Origin: Paenibacillus oceani
GTDB lineage: Bacteria > Bacillota > Bacilli > Paenibacillales > NBRC-103111
Direction: 5' to 3'
Assembly: GCF_014705615.1 (NCBI RefSeq)
Contig: NZ_JACXJA010000002.1
Coordinates: 1 to 64,000 of the forward strand
DNA: 64,000 bases
This document shows, in pieces, positions 7,628-17,709 of the stretch. Every line of letters starts with the position of its first letter. Within the stretch, counting starts at the first letter, position 1. The position numbers and the translations under genes are program-made. Below the pieces are notes generated by a model. It was not told the origin of the DNA. It saw nothing but the letters and a program-made list of their open reading frames with translations, and ran no database searches.

Positions 7628-9367
7628 CTAAAGTAATTTAATCAGCTTTTCTAGCTCATCAACAAATCCTTTTGCAAGTTCAAAATCAGTATCTTTTAAA
7701 GCCAATTGTATTTTCATTTCAACTGCCTTTTTCTTTTGTTCCATTTCTAAATAGTCTTTATCAAAATGACTAGCATAAACCATCTGTCTAAATTTTCGCA
7801 TACTCATTTTTCTGATCGTCTTATCCTCAATGATTAAAACATAATCCATACCGTTTACAACGGAATAGAAATCATGGGAAATCATGAGAATCGCACCTTT
7901 ATAGTCTTCAATGGCTTTTTCCAACGCAATTTGTGTATAGGTGTCTAAATGACTTGTCGGTTCATCAAGAAGCAATACGTTTGCTCTACTGGCAGAAACT
8001 ATAGCCAATTGAAGGATGTTTTTTTCTCCGCCAGATAAAGATTTTATCTTCTGACTAACGATTTCTCCTTCAAAACCATAGTTTGAAAGATACAATCTGA
8101 CCTCATCATACGTGTTAAATCCCGCATCAATGAATTCTTCTAATATTGTATTAGAATCATTTAACATTTCACCTTGAAGCTGAGATAAATAAGCCACTTT
8201 AGCGTCGGCATTTATTTCAATTGAATCATGATTATTGCTAAAGATTTCTCGAAGTAAAGTCGTTTTTCCGGTACCGTTTGGACCGATAATGGCCACTTTA
8301 TCCGTCGTTTTGATCTCAAAGTTAACCTTGTCTAAAAGCAGCTCGTCAAAAGCAACACTATAATCATGGACCTTTACAACAATAGCGTCTTCCATTTCAT
8401 TATCCATACCGAAACGGATATTCGGTTGCTTAATCTCAACGAAGGGCGCTTTAATTCTACGCGCTTCCAACCTCTCTTGGAAACTAACTCTAGCTTTTAA
8501 CGCTCTACCTCTAGAGGCATCTGCATTATAAGTTGCAATAGTCCTTAGATTATTGATGATTTTCTCGTTTCTTTCACTCTCCTCCTGTTCGGCGAATGCG
8601 AGTTCTTGCAACTCGATTTTTGTCTGAAGTAAGGAGAAGTTATACTCCATATACCGCCCATCGAACTCTTGGATCTCCTTATTCTCAAGGTGTATAATTT
8701 TGTTAAAGCAATGATTCAATAAATATCGGTTGTGCGTAACAACCAGTAGCATTCCTTTGTAGGAATTAATCAGTTTTTTAAGCGCGTTTAGGTTTTCGAA
8801 GTCTAAAAATACATCCGGTTCGTCCATAATCATGAAGTCGGGACGATTAAGCATTTCCTTCATCACTTGAATAAGCTTGAATTCCCCGCCGCTCAGGTCG
8901 GATACCTTATGATCTCTTCGCTTCATGAGGTTTGCTAGATTTAGCTGCTTATGAATGTTGCTTTCAAAATCATCCCCGCCCATTGCATCAAATGCGTCTA
9001 AAGCGAATTGATACTTTTCCAATAACGGTTCTATATCCGATGAAGTTTCCATTTCCGTGCAAATCGATTGAATTTCATTTTGAATCTTTATACATCGTTC
9101 TCCTATATATTCAAACACTGTTTTTTCTTTAGTGTTGTCTAGTTCTGAGAACTGACTTACATATCCAATTGTGCAATCGGGGTCCATTTCTAATTTGCCA
9201 TCGAAAAGATATCTTTCCGGGTCCATCAGTATATCAATCAATGTACTTTTCCCACTGCCGCTTGTTCCAATAAAAGCGCAATGTTGATCTTCTTCTAACG
9301 TAAATGAAATGTTGTTATATAGTTCTTTTTGCGGAAACGAGAAGGATAAGCGTTCAACTTTTATCAT
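7628..9367 (-). CDS. Divergent ABC-F family ATPase
   Basis: A 579-residue double-NBD protein without membrane segments. NBD1 has G-T-S-G-S-G-K-S-T and L-S-G-G-E, but Walker B reads D-E-P-D-V-F-L-D instead of the usual D-E-P-T-N-H-L-D, and the switch is T-H-N instead of S-H-D. NBD2 is canonical (G-P-N-G-T-G-K-T-T, L-S-G-G-E-K, D-E-P-T-S-H-L-D, S-H-D). The interdomain linker is helical and E/K rich, and a C-terminal helical extension is present. The gene is clearly more AT-rich than its neighbour at 5926-7500, suggesting separate or foreign ancestry. A ribosome-associated role is inferred from the family; substrate or drug unknown. Confidence 0.85.
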   Translation of the reverse strand: MIKVERLSFSFPQKELYNNISFTLEEDQHCAFIGTSGSGKSTLIDILMDPERYLFDGKLEMDPDCTIGYVSQFSELDNTKEKTVFEYIGERCIKIQNEIQSICTEMETSSDIEPLLEKYQFALDAFDAMGGDDFESNIHKQLNLANLMKRRDHKVSDLSGGEFKLIQVMKEMLNRPDFMIMDEPDVFLDFENLNALKKLINSYKGMLLVVTHNRYLLNHCFNKIIHLENKEIQEFDGRYMEYNFSLLQTKIELQELAFAEQEESERNEKIINNLRTIATYNADASRGRALKARVSFQERLEARRIKAPFVEIKQPNIRFGMDNEMEDAIVVKVHDYSVAFDELLLDKVNFEIKTTDKVAIIGPNGTGKTTLLREIFSNNHDSIEINADAKVAYLSQLQGEMLNDSNTILEEFIDAGFNTYDEVRLYLSNYGFEGEIVSQKIKSLSGGEKNILQLAIVSASRANVLLLDEPTSHLDTYTQIALEKAIEDYKGAILMISHDFYSVVNGMDYVLIIEDKTIRKMSMRKFRQMVYASHFDKDYLEMEQKKKAVEMKIQLALKDTDFELAKGFVDELEKLIKLL

Positions 9368-9643
9368 CGTATTACCCTTTCTTTATAACTGAAATAGTAA
9401 GTATTATCATTAGATGTTTGCAACATAAGTTTCAAGTTTGCCGTTGTTAGCGTAACACCGTTTACAACCAAACTCAATCCATTTGTATCCCCTCTGATTC
9501 CTGAATTCCCCTGCGCTCCATCGGTAGCGAAAGACCGTTCTCGATGAGATTTTTAAAAGCCTCCAAGTATCTTACATTTTTTCGGCTTCCATACCATTTT
9601 AACCACACCTTGCAAAAGAGATTTGTTCTAATACTACAATAGA
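9368..9643. other. Intergenic region upstream of the divergent ABC-F gene; no gene seen
   Basis: About 276 bases without a supportable reading frame. Antibiotic-resistance ABC-F genes often have leader peptides and attenuators here, but no short ORF with a ribosome site followed by alternative hairpins could be shown. Confidence 0.5.
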
Positions 9644-9665
9644 AAGGCACCCGATTAGGTGCCTT
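9644..9665. terminator. Hairpin terminator after the DEAD-box helicase gene
   Basis: AAGGCACC (9644-9651) and GGTGCCTT (9658-9665) form a perfect 8-bp stem with a 6-nt loop; the minus-strand transcript continues into TTTCTATT. It lies about 60 nt after the helicase stop. Confidence 0.7.
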
Positions 9666-9722
9666 CTCTGTGGTGAATAAATGTTGATGCGATGCTTAAA
9701 TGCTCTAAAAACTTTGACCGGC

Positions 9723-10994
9723 TTACTTTCCAGCATTGGATCGCCGTCTGTGGCGGCGGCCAGCCTCGCCGCTATGTCCGCGAGCATCGCCCTTGGATGG
9801 CGCACTGTTGACTTTGACTCGGTCCACCGCGACAGCCGCCGGTTCCGGCTTCGTAATTGTCATTGGGTAAGGATGATCGGTAATAACTGGGATTCTCTGC
9901 TTCGTCAACTTCTCGATTTCCTTCAGATAAGGAATCTCCTCGTTCTCGCAGAACGAAATCGCGATCCCACTTAAGCCCGCACGCCCAGTACGGCCGATCC
10001 GATGTACGTAAGTCTCCGCTATATTTGGCAAATTAAAGTTAATAACGTGCGATAGTTCCTCAATGTCGATGCCTCGTGCCGCAATGTCTGTCGCCACCAG
10101 CAAGCGTGTCGCACCGCTTTTGAAGTTATTCAGCGCCTCTTGCCGGGCATTCTGGGACTTGTCGCCATGAATCGCTTGCGCAGTAATCTTCACTTTCGTC
10201 AAGCCTCGCACTATCCGGTCCGCACCGTGCTTCGTACGGGTGAACACGATAGCGCTCGCGATCGACTTATCCTGTAGCAGATCGATCAACAACGACAGTT
10301 TATTCGGCTTGTCCACATAATAGAGGAGCTGCTTAATCCGCTCCGCCGTTGAGGAAACAGGAGTAATCTCAATTTTCACCGGATTCTTCAGCAAAGTGTT
10401 AACCAAAGATGTGATCTCAGACGGCATAGTCGCAGAGAAGAATAACGTCTGCCGCTTGGAGGGTAGCTTGGCAATGATTCGCTTCATATCATGAATGAAT
10501 CCCATATCAAGCATCCGATCGGCTTCGTCCAACACCAGAATCTGCACGTGACGCAGGTCAACGAACCCTTGGTTCATCAGGTCGATTAACCGTCCCGGTG
10601 TTGCAATCAGAATGTCCGTGCCTTGCTCCAACAACTGCTCCTGAGCCCTCTGCGTGACACCACCCACGATCACGCCGCAGCGCACATTCGTGAAACATCC
10701 GTAAGATTTGGCATTGTCGGAAATCTGAATAGCCAACTCACGCGTAGGCGTCAGGATCAGTGAGCGTATAACGCGCTTACCTTTCGGGCGACCCTGCTGT
10801 GTACTCAGCAGTTGGATGATCGGCAGCAAGAAGGCCGCTGTCTTGCCGGTCCCTGTCTGGGCGCAGCCAAATAAGTCACGGCCTGCCAGCACCGGGGGAA
10901 TTGCCTGCTCTTGAATAGGCGTGGGCTGCGAATAATTTTCCTTAGCTATTGCTTTAATAATAGGGGGAATCAACTGCAATTGTTCAAACGTCAT
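9723..10994 (-). CDS. DEAD-box ATP-dependent RNA helicase (RhlE-like)
   Basis: A 423-residue DEAD-box helicase with all core motifs: Q motif P-T-P-I-Q (about 24-28), motif I A-Q-T-G-T-G-K-T, Ia P-T-R-E-L, II D-E-A-D, III S-A-T, IV-V V-F-T-R-T and [20 protein letters not shown] short basic C-terminal tail ends G-R-R-H-R-R-R-S, as in the RhlE group. It unwinds short RNA duplexes in ribosome assembly or mRNA turnover. The ATG is preceded by GAAGAAGGAGA at good spacing. It appears monocistronic. Confidence 0.92.
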   Translation of the reverse strand: MTFEQLQLIPPIIKAIAKENYSQPTPIQEQAIPPVLAGRDLFGCAQTGTGKTAAFLLPIIQLLSTQQGRPKGKRVIRSLILTPTRELAIQISDNAKSYGCFTNVRCGVIVGGVTQRAQEQLLEQGTDILIATPGRLIDLMNQGFVDLRHVQILVLDEADRMLDMGFIHDMKRIIAKLPSKRQTLFFSATMPSEITSLVNTLLKNPVKIEITPVSSTAERIKQLLYYVDKPNKLSLLIDLLQDKSIASAIVFTRTKHGADRIVRGLTKVKITAQAIHGDKSQNARQEALNNFKSGATRLLVATDIAARGIDIEELSHVINFNLPNIAETYVHRIGRTGRAGLSGIAISFCENEEIPYLKEIEKLTKQRIPVITDHPYPMTITKPEPAAVAVDRVKVNSAPSKGDARGHSGEAGRRHRRRSNAGK

Positions 10995-11087
10995 ACGATC
11001 TCCTTCTTCAAGAACCAGTCTATACGCAGGTTTCTATACTAGTATTATACCCTAGAAAAGGAGTAGAACTGCACTTCCACTGAAATA

Positions 11088-11213
11088 GTGAAAACATTTG
11101 ATAACCTGATCATCATTAGTGCCGATGCGATGGAGAAACACCCTAACTTGAAGTCGGGAAAAACCATCAGAGAAATTGTACATAATCCCTTTCTTATTCG
11201 CACTCAACAATAA
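11088..11213 (+). other. Short open frame of unknown status (41 codons)
   Basis: A GTG-initiated frame ends I-R-E-I-V-H-N-P-F-L-I-R-T-Q-Q. The codon pattern looks protein-like, but no family is recognised and no good ribosome site lies upstream. It could be the surviving end of a decayed gene. The rest of 10995-11300 has no gene; a small TTCGGC/GCCGAA hairpin near 11230-11250 lacks a T-run. Confidence 0.2.
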
Positions 11214-11308
11214 GACGGCAGAGTGGGGGCGGTTTCGGCATTGGCCGAAAAAAAGGGATCGATTGGCCTAGCAAATAAATTCCGTCCGCATGTAGCTGGC
11301 AAAAAAAT

Positions 11309-11352
11309 CGCCTTACTTATGATACGGTTCTACGTATCATAAGTAAGGCGAA
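11309..11352. repeat. SCC-like attachment site C: copy of the rlmH 3' end within a 19-bp perfect inverted repeat
   Basis: On the minus strand 11331-11314 reads GAACCGTATCATAAGTAA, which would encode E-P-Y-H-K-stop, the end of RlmH. It differs from the true rlmH end (26492-26509) at two positions. The same block is mirrored on the other strand: TCGCCTTACTTATGATACG (11309-11327) and its exact complement at 11334-11352 form a 19-bp inverted repeat around a 6-nt centre. SCC elements of staphylococci carry direct repeats of the orfX/rlmH end and inverted repeats at their termini, so this is interpreted as the distal boundary of an SCC-like insertion. Confidence 0.65.
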
Positions 11353-11399
11353 ATTTCTTGCGGCGCAACGTCCGGAGTCACATACATCAGCATAGGATG

Positions 11400-12106
11400 G
11401 GCGGTGAGGCGTTGGCGTTTGCAAAGCTATCCAATAAGAAGCACAACGTAGGCGGCGACTTGTCTTTACTTTGGCAATGACGTGAAACCCTATGCGATTA
11501 CAGGAGTTTGGCTTTGGTGACGATCTGCAGGCGTCCATCGGCTGTTCGATTCTTTTCGGTCAACCGCTGCAGCGCGGGGATGGACAAGAAATACCGGTCC
11601 AGCAAAAGCAGCGCTCCGCCAAAGGTGCGAGCGGCGGCGAAGGCTTGATCGATCATTTGCACGACGTGGAAGAATTGGCGTTCCTCGGCGTCGTCTGCCC
11701 ATCCGAAAATGGCTTTCACACCATCCTGCAGATTCATGAACAATGGCAGGCAGAACCACTTTTGTGGCGTGCCCGCCAGAATGCCGATGGCACCGAACAG
11801 ATGACCGACAATGTACTCGCCCTTGGAGACATTTTCGGATTCCTGATGCAGCTTCTTCACGCCCGACTTATGCCGTCTTCCTTGACCTGTTTCACGCCGT
11901 CGCCGACGAGCACGACGCGTCCACCCACGTACAGGAGCGGAGCGAAACGGCGAACGACTTCCTGCCAGGCAACGATCTGCTCTCCTTTCTGGTTTAGGAA
12001 CCGTATCATTGCTAAATCGAAATTCATGTGCCGCAACGGATGCAGATTTCGAATCACATGTGATGTCTGTTGCTTTATAAAGAAGATAGATCGTCCGGAA
12101 AATCAC
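11400..12106 (-). pseudogene. DDE transposase remnant (frameshifted)
   Basis: The reverse strand carries pieces of a DDE transposase in several frames. V-V-L-V-G-D-G-V-K-Q (near 11900) holds the first likely Asp; G-V-K-K-L-H-Q-E-S-E-N and W-F-C-L-P-L-F-M-N-L-Q-D-G-V lie in a second frame; L-L-L-L-D-R-Y-F-L holds the second Asp; I-V-T-K-A-K continues in a third frame towards R-I-G-F-H-V-I-A-K-V-K. At least two frameshifts and missing ends make it non-functional. It lies just inside att site C, as often seen for IS copies in integrative islands. The exact IS family is not assigned. Confidence 0.7.
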
Positions 12107-12142
12107 CTAACGGTCCATGCGTCTGAATGACACAGCAACTTT

Positions 12143-15100
12143 TTAGTCTATAAATTCCGTATAATGCAGAAATCGCTTCAGCACTGCCGTCGCTTGCGCC
12201 CGGGTTGCATGTTCGGAGGGCGTAAACGTGCCGTCGGGCATGCCATTGATGATACCTGCAGCCACAGCTTGTGCAACCGCATCTATGGCCCAGGTGGAGA
12301 TCGATGTACGGTCAGTGAACTTTACCAGCGCTCCCCTATCTGCCACTACTTCCTTGCCTGCGAATGATAACGCTTTGGCAACCATCACGGCCATCTGCTC
12401 GCGAGTGATCCGCTCATTCGGCGCAAATCGGTCCGGCGATATGCCGCTCGCCAGTCCTGCGTTCACCGCTGCCTCGACGGCAGGCATGTACCACGCATTC
12501 GCCGCTACATCCGCGAAGTCAGAAGTTTGACCGTCAGGGTTCAGCGATAGTCCCAGCGCGCGAACGAGCAGCGCAGTAAACTCCGCCCGCGTAATATCCG
12601 CGTTGGGTGCAAACCGGCTGTCCGTTACGCCATGGACGATCAGCTTTGACGCCAGCAGTTCCACATCCGCCTTCGCCCAATGTCCGCTCAGGTCGTCGAA
12701 CGTCCTGCCCTTCGATTCCAGGACAGCGTACATGCTGTTGTGCGGCACATTCATCACGATTTCCGGTGTACCATCCGAGCGGGTACCTGAATGCGAAGGA
12801 ACGAACGTGAATGTCTTCGTCTCCCGATCATACAGTACGCCCGTCAGGTTACGATTCGCCGCGCCTTCCTCCGTCACGATCGCCCGCGCCATATAGGTCC
12901 CGCCGAAATCGCGGATCTCCACCGTTTGACCGTTCGCCTCTACCGTCACCTTGAAATCGATGACCGCACTCACCAGGTCAAACCTTTCCATAACGGCGAG
13001 CTGCCGGATCTGTGTCTCCGTTGCTTCGTCCGCACGCTCCAGAATGATGTTTACCTTCAGGTCTTTCCGTTCGACGCCGAGCTGTTCCGCCAAAGCAGCC
13101 AGATCAAGCACACGGATAGCAAGTTGGTAGCTGGCCCCGTTCAGTACCACCTCGATAATCGCCCCATTCGGGTACGACTCGGCGGCCGCAGCGATCGAAG
13201 TCGCGGGAAGCTGCACCAGAACGACCCGTTCGGAATCGTCCGCTTGGATCGTGAGGATTGTTTTCCCGACAGCCTCCAATCGATTCAACGCTTCATCCAG
13301 TGTCTCTTCATCGAGCGAGACTTGCTCGATCATGACGCCGTCCGGACGGGTTACTTTCTTAATCGTCACTGATCCAATCACAGTCGAGTCTACCAGCAAA
13401 CTCGCCTTCCCCTCCGGTTCCGATTGATCGCCGCTTGATCCTCCAGAAGTTCCGGAGCTGCTCGCAGCGCGCGTCACAGCGACGAAATAGGTGTTCCGCT
13501 CCCCGTTCAGCGCCGTTACTTCGATCTCGATTGTATTCGCTCCCGTATGCAATACCAGCGGTTCGCTCGCCAGACCGCTTGTCACCGTTGATGGCGTTCC
13601 GCCGTTGATGCTTACGGTTATGATGTCCGTCGCGTCGAGGGTAACCGGCGTAATGGTGATGCTCCTCACGTTGTTCGCCACGCTTGCCTTATAGTCCATC
13701 GTTGAAGCGTCGAACACCGTATCCAGCGTACTCGCCGAAAGCGCAAGCCCGTTCAATTCCGCGGCAGACGCATCCAGTCTGAACCGCTCCGATACGGCGC
13801 CCACCGTATTGCCAAGCGCATCCTGCGCCCGGATGTGCAAGTACCAGTCTCCATCCACTCCGCTTATCGTCAGATCAGCCCCGCTCGCGAACGTCGCCCA
13901 GACGCCTGCCGGTGCAGTGTCGCTTTGCGACCAAGCAAATTCAAGAGAACCCGAATTTAAGCCGCTCTCCGTATCGATCACCGATACGAACGTCGATCCG
14001 CTAATGCTCCACGTTTCCTTGCCGTTCGTGCCAAAATCGATGATCGGATTGGCTTGATCGATCTTAATGGTCAGGGCATCCTCCAATTCGTTGCCCGCCT
14101 CATCTTGAATTTTGACCTTGATCGTGTGCGTCCCGGCTCCCGAAATGGCAAGCGGTTCCGTGTAATTGCTCCAGATGGCGCCATCGTCCAGCGAATAGGC
14201 TATTGATGTGACGGCAATCCCTTGCCGATGGGAGGCATAGACCTCCGCAGTCACGGTCTGGTTCGTCCAGTTTCCAGAAACGTACGGATCGCCGCCCTGA
14301 GTGCTGGCTGTAATCGTGACAACCAGACCGTTTCGGTTGATTTTCACCGTCCTGGTTACTTGCCCTATATTTCCTTCCTCATCGATCGCTTTAAAAGTCA
14401 GGATATAAATGCCTTCCTCGCTGTAGGTCAATGCCCCGGCAACCGGCTGCCAGGAAGCGCCCCCGTCTTCCGAGTATTCCAGCGAAGCCAGTCCGCTGCC
14501 GTCATCCGTCGCGTATACACTGACGGTCACAGTTTGATTCGTCCACGTATCGTTCGTGTAGGGCGATTCATCCGCTTCTTCCATATGAACGGTAGTCGCT
14601 GGAGCGATGCTATCCAACCACGCCGCATATAGGGTTACATTGCCCGCACCCATCGAAAATACGTCACCCGGCATGTAGCTCGTGCCGCTTCCGTCGGCTT
14701 CGGTGTTCCAGCCCGCAAACGTGTAGCCTGTCCTGCCCAGGCTGCCCGTGTTATCCGAAACCGCGACGCTGTCGTTCAGGACGTATGTCTCATTGTCTGT
14801 CGGTATGCTGCCGCCGTCATTGTCGTTGCCGTCATACGTGACGGTGTACTGCGACAACGCAAAGTTTGCGACCAGCGTCCGTTCTCCCGTCACTTCAAAA
14901 CTGTAGTCTGCATCAGCAGACACTTCCGCACCGCTTTCCGTCCAATTCACAAAATGATAGCCTTCACTCGGGGAGGCAAGTATCGTGATTTCTTGACCAA
15001 TGGCATACTCCCCTCCGCCTGTGACGGTCCCTTCTACTTCCGATGCTGAGGTTACGCCGACATCAACCAATACCCCAAAATGAGCATCAAGAGTAGCCCA

Positions 15101-16672
15101 AGTACCAGAACCCGTTAGTTCATAAGTAATCACACGCTCCCTGGATAATTCCACGCCCCTCTCCATTGCATTGTATATAAGCCATTTCACAAATCCATAA
15201 CCGTCATTCGGAGTGGCCGTTATTGTAAGAGGATTACCGCCATAATATTGTATGACGGAATCGGCGCCGGTAGCTGTACCTGCACTAAAAGGTACAGCCC
15301 GGACATTAATAAATAAGATAGGCGACTCATAGGCTCCGGCTTCTAACCCTGTATTGATAAATCTTGGTTTCCCCTCCAAATCCGTAGTAACGTGAGACAG
15401 AATACCCCCTTCCAAATAGAAGCTTTCGTCTGCTCTGCTATCTGCAGGTGAAAAATCAATCAACCGATAATCTCCTTCAGTGGAAGGCGCGTCATCGGCA
15501 TCCAATGGATTTACGAAAAGATTAACCGGTTCTACGATCGCATTTTCCGCATCCAAACAGGGTCCATAGAAAAAGGCAGCATTGATACTATGCTCGAATC
15601 TCACATCACCGTTATAATCCTCCGCAGAATCCCCTTTGTTCCCGCAGACGATACTGTTGTATAGGGTAACACTATCCGAAGCTTCACCAGCGAAAAAAAT
15701 GCCGCCCGAATTATAATCCGATTTATTCCCGCTAATGGTTAGGTTTACAAGCGTTAAATCACTGCTATCCATATATATACCGCCTACACGCCGTGAATAA
15801 TTCCCACTAATCAGTACGCCCGCAAGCGTGGAATGATCATCTCTCATGTACATTCCCCCGCCAAAACCAGTCGCAATGTTCCCCCTAATATCAAGATTAA
15901 TCATTTCACTCTCGCCATATTGGCTATATAATCCTCCGCCGATATCGGCAACATTATCCACCATTCGAACATTGTATAAACGAGCATCACTCAGGTAATT
16001 AAACACGGCTCCGCCATAAATCGCGGCTCTGTTATTCTTAAAGGTTACCTTCCTGACTGTAGGATGATTATTATCGTTATACATGCCGCCGCCGCTAAAA
16101 TGATAGTCAGGATCATTCGCATTTCCCCCGGAAATGGTCACCCCATCCAAAACCGCAGTCTCATCCAGGTTGCCTGTAAATGGATTGTCAGCATGATAAA
16201 AGACATGATACACATTGTCAGCCATAGACGCAGCATCACCTGCAACATCATCCTGATGGATATCGCCGCTCAGTACCGTTTCATTTCCTGCAAAATCGCG
16301 ATCTTCCAAATCAAAAGTCGCAGGGTCCTCATCCCCGGCAAAGCCTCCGAAAATCTCAACGTTGTTTTTCATATGATAATGAGCTGTCCTCGCGTCTTCA
16401 GAACTCTCAATTAATCGCGTAGGCACATATGTACCGGATGCAATCCAGATCCGATCCCCCGCCACCGCATCTTCTATCGCGTCTTGCAATTGCGTGTAAG
16501 CATCTTCCCAACTTGTACCGTCACCTTCGCCCACGGCATCGCTCTTTACGTAAATTACCCCCGATGCAGCTGTGGCTTCTGATAAAAACAAGACTCCCCC
16601 CAACAGGGAAATGAGGAATACACCCACGCCAATCATTGCACCGGCCTTTTTACCGACTCTATCATACACCAC
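12143..16672 (-). CDS. Giant secreted SLH protein with parallel beta-helix and Ig-like modules
   Basis: A 1509-residue exported wall protein. It has a signal peptide (about 1-36) and a right-handed beta-helix/polymorphic-membrane-protein-like region (about 40-460) with repeated G-G-G-M-Y/G-G-G-L-Y and I-S-G-N turns. InlB/Flg_new-type repeats follow (about 460-690, H-F-V-N-W-T, Y-T-F-A-G-W-N-T), then OmpL47/Ig-like domains (about 695-1010) with paired W-T-N-Q-T-V-T motifs. A cadherin-like sandwich domain ends F-V-A-V-T-R near residue 1070, an S/G-rich linker comes next, and three SLH domains finish the protein (T-R-A-E-F, T-R-E-Q-M, T-R-A-Q-A). A GTG start at 16672 has GAGGGGTGTAAA upstream. 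It is the only large gene between att-like sites B and C, so it may be island cargo. Function beyond wall anchoring unknown; adhesin or polysaccharide-active are possible. Confidence 0.85.
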   Translation of the reverse strand: MVYDRVGKKAGAMIGVGVFLISLLGGVLFLSEATAASGVIYVKSDAVGEGDGTSWEDAYTQLQDAIEDAVAGDRIWIASGTYVPTRLIESSEDARTAHYHMKNNVEIFGGFAGDEDPATFDLEDRDFAGNETVLSGDIHQDDVAGDAASMADNVYHVFYHADNPFTGNLDETAVLDGVTISGGNANDPDYHFSGGGMYNDNNHPTVRKVTFKNNRAAIYGGAVFNYLSDARLYNVRMVDNVADIGGGLYSQYGESEMINLDIRGNIATGFGGGMYMRDDHSTLAGVLISGNYSRRVGGIYMDSSDLTLVNLTISGNKSDYNSGGIFFAGEASDSVTLYNSIVCGNKGDSAEDYNGDVRFEHSINAAFFYGPCLDAENAIVEPVNLFVNPLDADDAPSTEGDYRLIDFSPADSRADESFYLEGGILSHVTTDLEGKPRFINTGLEAGAYESPILFINVRAVPFSAGTATGADSVIQYYGGNPLTITATPNDGYGFVKWLIYNAMERGVELSRERVITYELTGSGTWATLDAHFGVLVDVGVTSASEVEGTVTGGGEYAIGQEITILASPSEGYHFVNWTESGAEVSADADYSFEVTGERTLVANFALSQYTVTYDGNDNDGGSIPTDNETYVLNDSVAVSDNTGSLGRTGYTFAGWNTEADGSGTSYMPGDVFSMGAGNVTLYAAWLDSIAPATTVHMEEADESPYTNDTWTNQTVTVSVYATDDGSGLASLEYSEDGGASWQPVAGALTYSEEGIYILTFKAIDEEGNIGQVTRTVKINRNGLVVTITASTQGGDPYVSGNWTNQTVTAEVYASHRQGIAVTSIAYSLDDGAIWSNYTEPLAISGAGTHTIKVKIQDEAGNELEDALTIKIDQANPIIDFGTNGKETWSISGSTFVSVIDTESGLNSGSLEFAWSQSDTAPAGVWATFASGADLTISGVDGDWYLHIRAQDALGNTVGAVSERFRLDASAAELNGLALSASTLDTVFDASTMDYKASVANNVRSITITPVTLDATDIITVSINGGTPSTVTSGLASEPLVLHTGANTIEIEVTALNGERNTYFVAVTRAASSSGTSGGSSGDQSEPEGKASLLVDSTVIGSVTIKKVTRPDGVMIEQVSLDEETLDEALNRLEAVGKTILTIQADDSERVVLVQLPATSIAAAAESYPNGAIIEVVLNGASYQLAIRVLDLAALAEQLGVERKDLKVNIILERADEATETQIRQLAVMERFDLVSAVIDFKVTVEANGQTVEIRDFGGTYMARAIVTEEGAANRNLTGVLYDRETKTFTFVPSHSGTRSDGTPEIVMNVPHNSMYAVLESKGRTFDDLSGHWAKADVELLASKLIVHGVTDSRFAPNADITRAEFTALLVRALGLSLNPDGQTSDFADVAANAWYMPAVEAAVNAGLASGISPDRFAPNERITREQMAVMVAKALSFAGKEVVADRGALVKFTDRTSISTWAIDAVAQAVAAGIINGMPDGTFTPSEHATRAQATAVLKRFLHYTEFID

Positions 16673-16958
16673 TTTACACCCCTCTTCGTTGATAAATCAT
16701 GACGTTCGTCTTCAGTTACTGCAAGTACGTTGTTATCCTATCACGTTCATGCATGGAGTTATCTTAAAGGATGATTAAAGGATTTCAACTTATATCCCTG
16801 AAATTTGCAATAAATCCGACTCACTTATAGAATCCAATATGGGAAAATGTAGCGCAATATTGCTTCCTTATCAAAGCAAAAACCCCTAAACCCAAAGGCC
16901 GTAGAGGTTAAAATTCAATCTATTCCACAAGCGCACTAACACTTCAAACTTCAATTTT

Positions 16959-17004
16959 TCGCCGTCACTTATGATAAGGTTCGGCATATCACTCTAACGG
17001 CGAA
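16959..17004. repeat. SCC-like attachment site B: second copy of the rlmH 3' end
   Basis: On the minus strand 16982-16965 reads GAACCTTATCATAAGTGA, again E-P-Y-H-K-stop, in the same orientation as rlmH. An imperfect inverted copy lies beside it: TTCGCCGT...TGATA (959-976) versus its counterpart at 16987-17004, ending TAACGGCGAA. The match to the true rlmH end (26492-26509) is 16 of 18 positions. Interpreted as a junction between two tandem SCC-like modules. The rest of the 16673-17049 gap has no gene. Confidence 0.6.
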
Positions 17005-17049
17005 TTTTTATCGCGAATAAAAGAGGGGTGGATTGCTCCAATGTTCCCC

Positions 17050-17472
17050 TTAGAGTCTGCGACTTTTTGGACGCAGTGCCCAGGAAGCGATGCCAAGCGC
17101 GGCATAGAAAAGCGGAAGGATCATATGGAATCCGCCATTGCCATAATCGTTTGCGAAAGCGTGGGATAAGGCCGCACCCGTCATTAGAAAAAAGATACCG
17201 CTGTAAGCCCATTCCTTAAGCCGGGGGAAGCCTGGTATAACGATCGCGATGACGCCAAGCAGCTTCCAAGCTCCGAGAATGTTCGTGATGTATAACGGGA
17301 AACCAATACCGGCCACCAAATCGATATTGCCGCCATATCGCATCAATTGCCCGATACCGCTTAACGCAATAGAGAATGCGAGAATGACGGTGACGGTCCA
17401 ATAAGCGACCTTCCTTCCAATAGGGCTGGATTCAACCTTCGCGATTTTTTCATGACTTGTCATTGTGCTCAT
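17050..17472 (-). CDS. DoxX-like integral membrane protein
   Basis: A 140-residue protein with four predicted membrane helices (about 22-44, 52-74, 78-98, 110-130). The pattern of small polar loops (S-G-I-G-Q-L, L-G-A-W-K-L-L-G, G-F-P-R-L-K-E-W-A-Y) is typical of the DoxX/DoxX-like family, whose members are linked to thiol redox homeostasis. The ATG at 17470-17472 is chosen because GGAGG lies 7 nt upstream; the upstream ATG touches that site and the longest frame has none. It stands alone, between att-like site B and the terminator of the response regulator. Confidence 0.75.
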   Translation of the reverse strand: MSTMTSHEKIAKVESSPIGRKVAYWTVTVILAFSIALSGIGQLMRYGGNIDLVAGIGFPLYITNILGAWKLLGVIAIVIPGFPRLKEWAYSGIFFLMTGAALSHAFANDYGNGGFHMILPLFYAALGIASWALRPKSRRL

Positions 17473-17709
17473 TTCCATTCCTCCTATGATCTCGTTCAAT
17501 TCTTGCAACCGGAATCCACATGTCCCCGTATACCAAGCCGTCTCGCTGCCCCTGCCCCATCTCAATCGTTGTATTGGAGAGTGATATTCCTTTTCTGTTG
17601 CTGAGATCATCGTACCCCCTAATCATGTCAAAAAATGATACTGTTAAAGTGACAGCGGAGCGGATCGGCCGGTGCCCTTAATACGGTTGGACGTACCGTG
17701 AAAAATGGC

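Noticed and set aside
11230-11250. TTCGGC/GCCGAA hairpin
   Set aside because: The stem is short and the T-run is on the wrong side for a terminator of the helicase unit.
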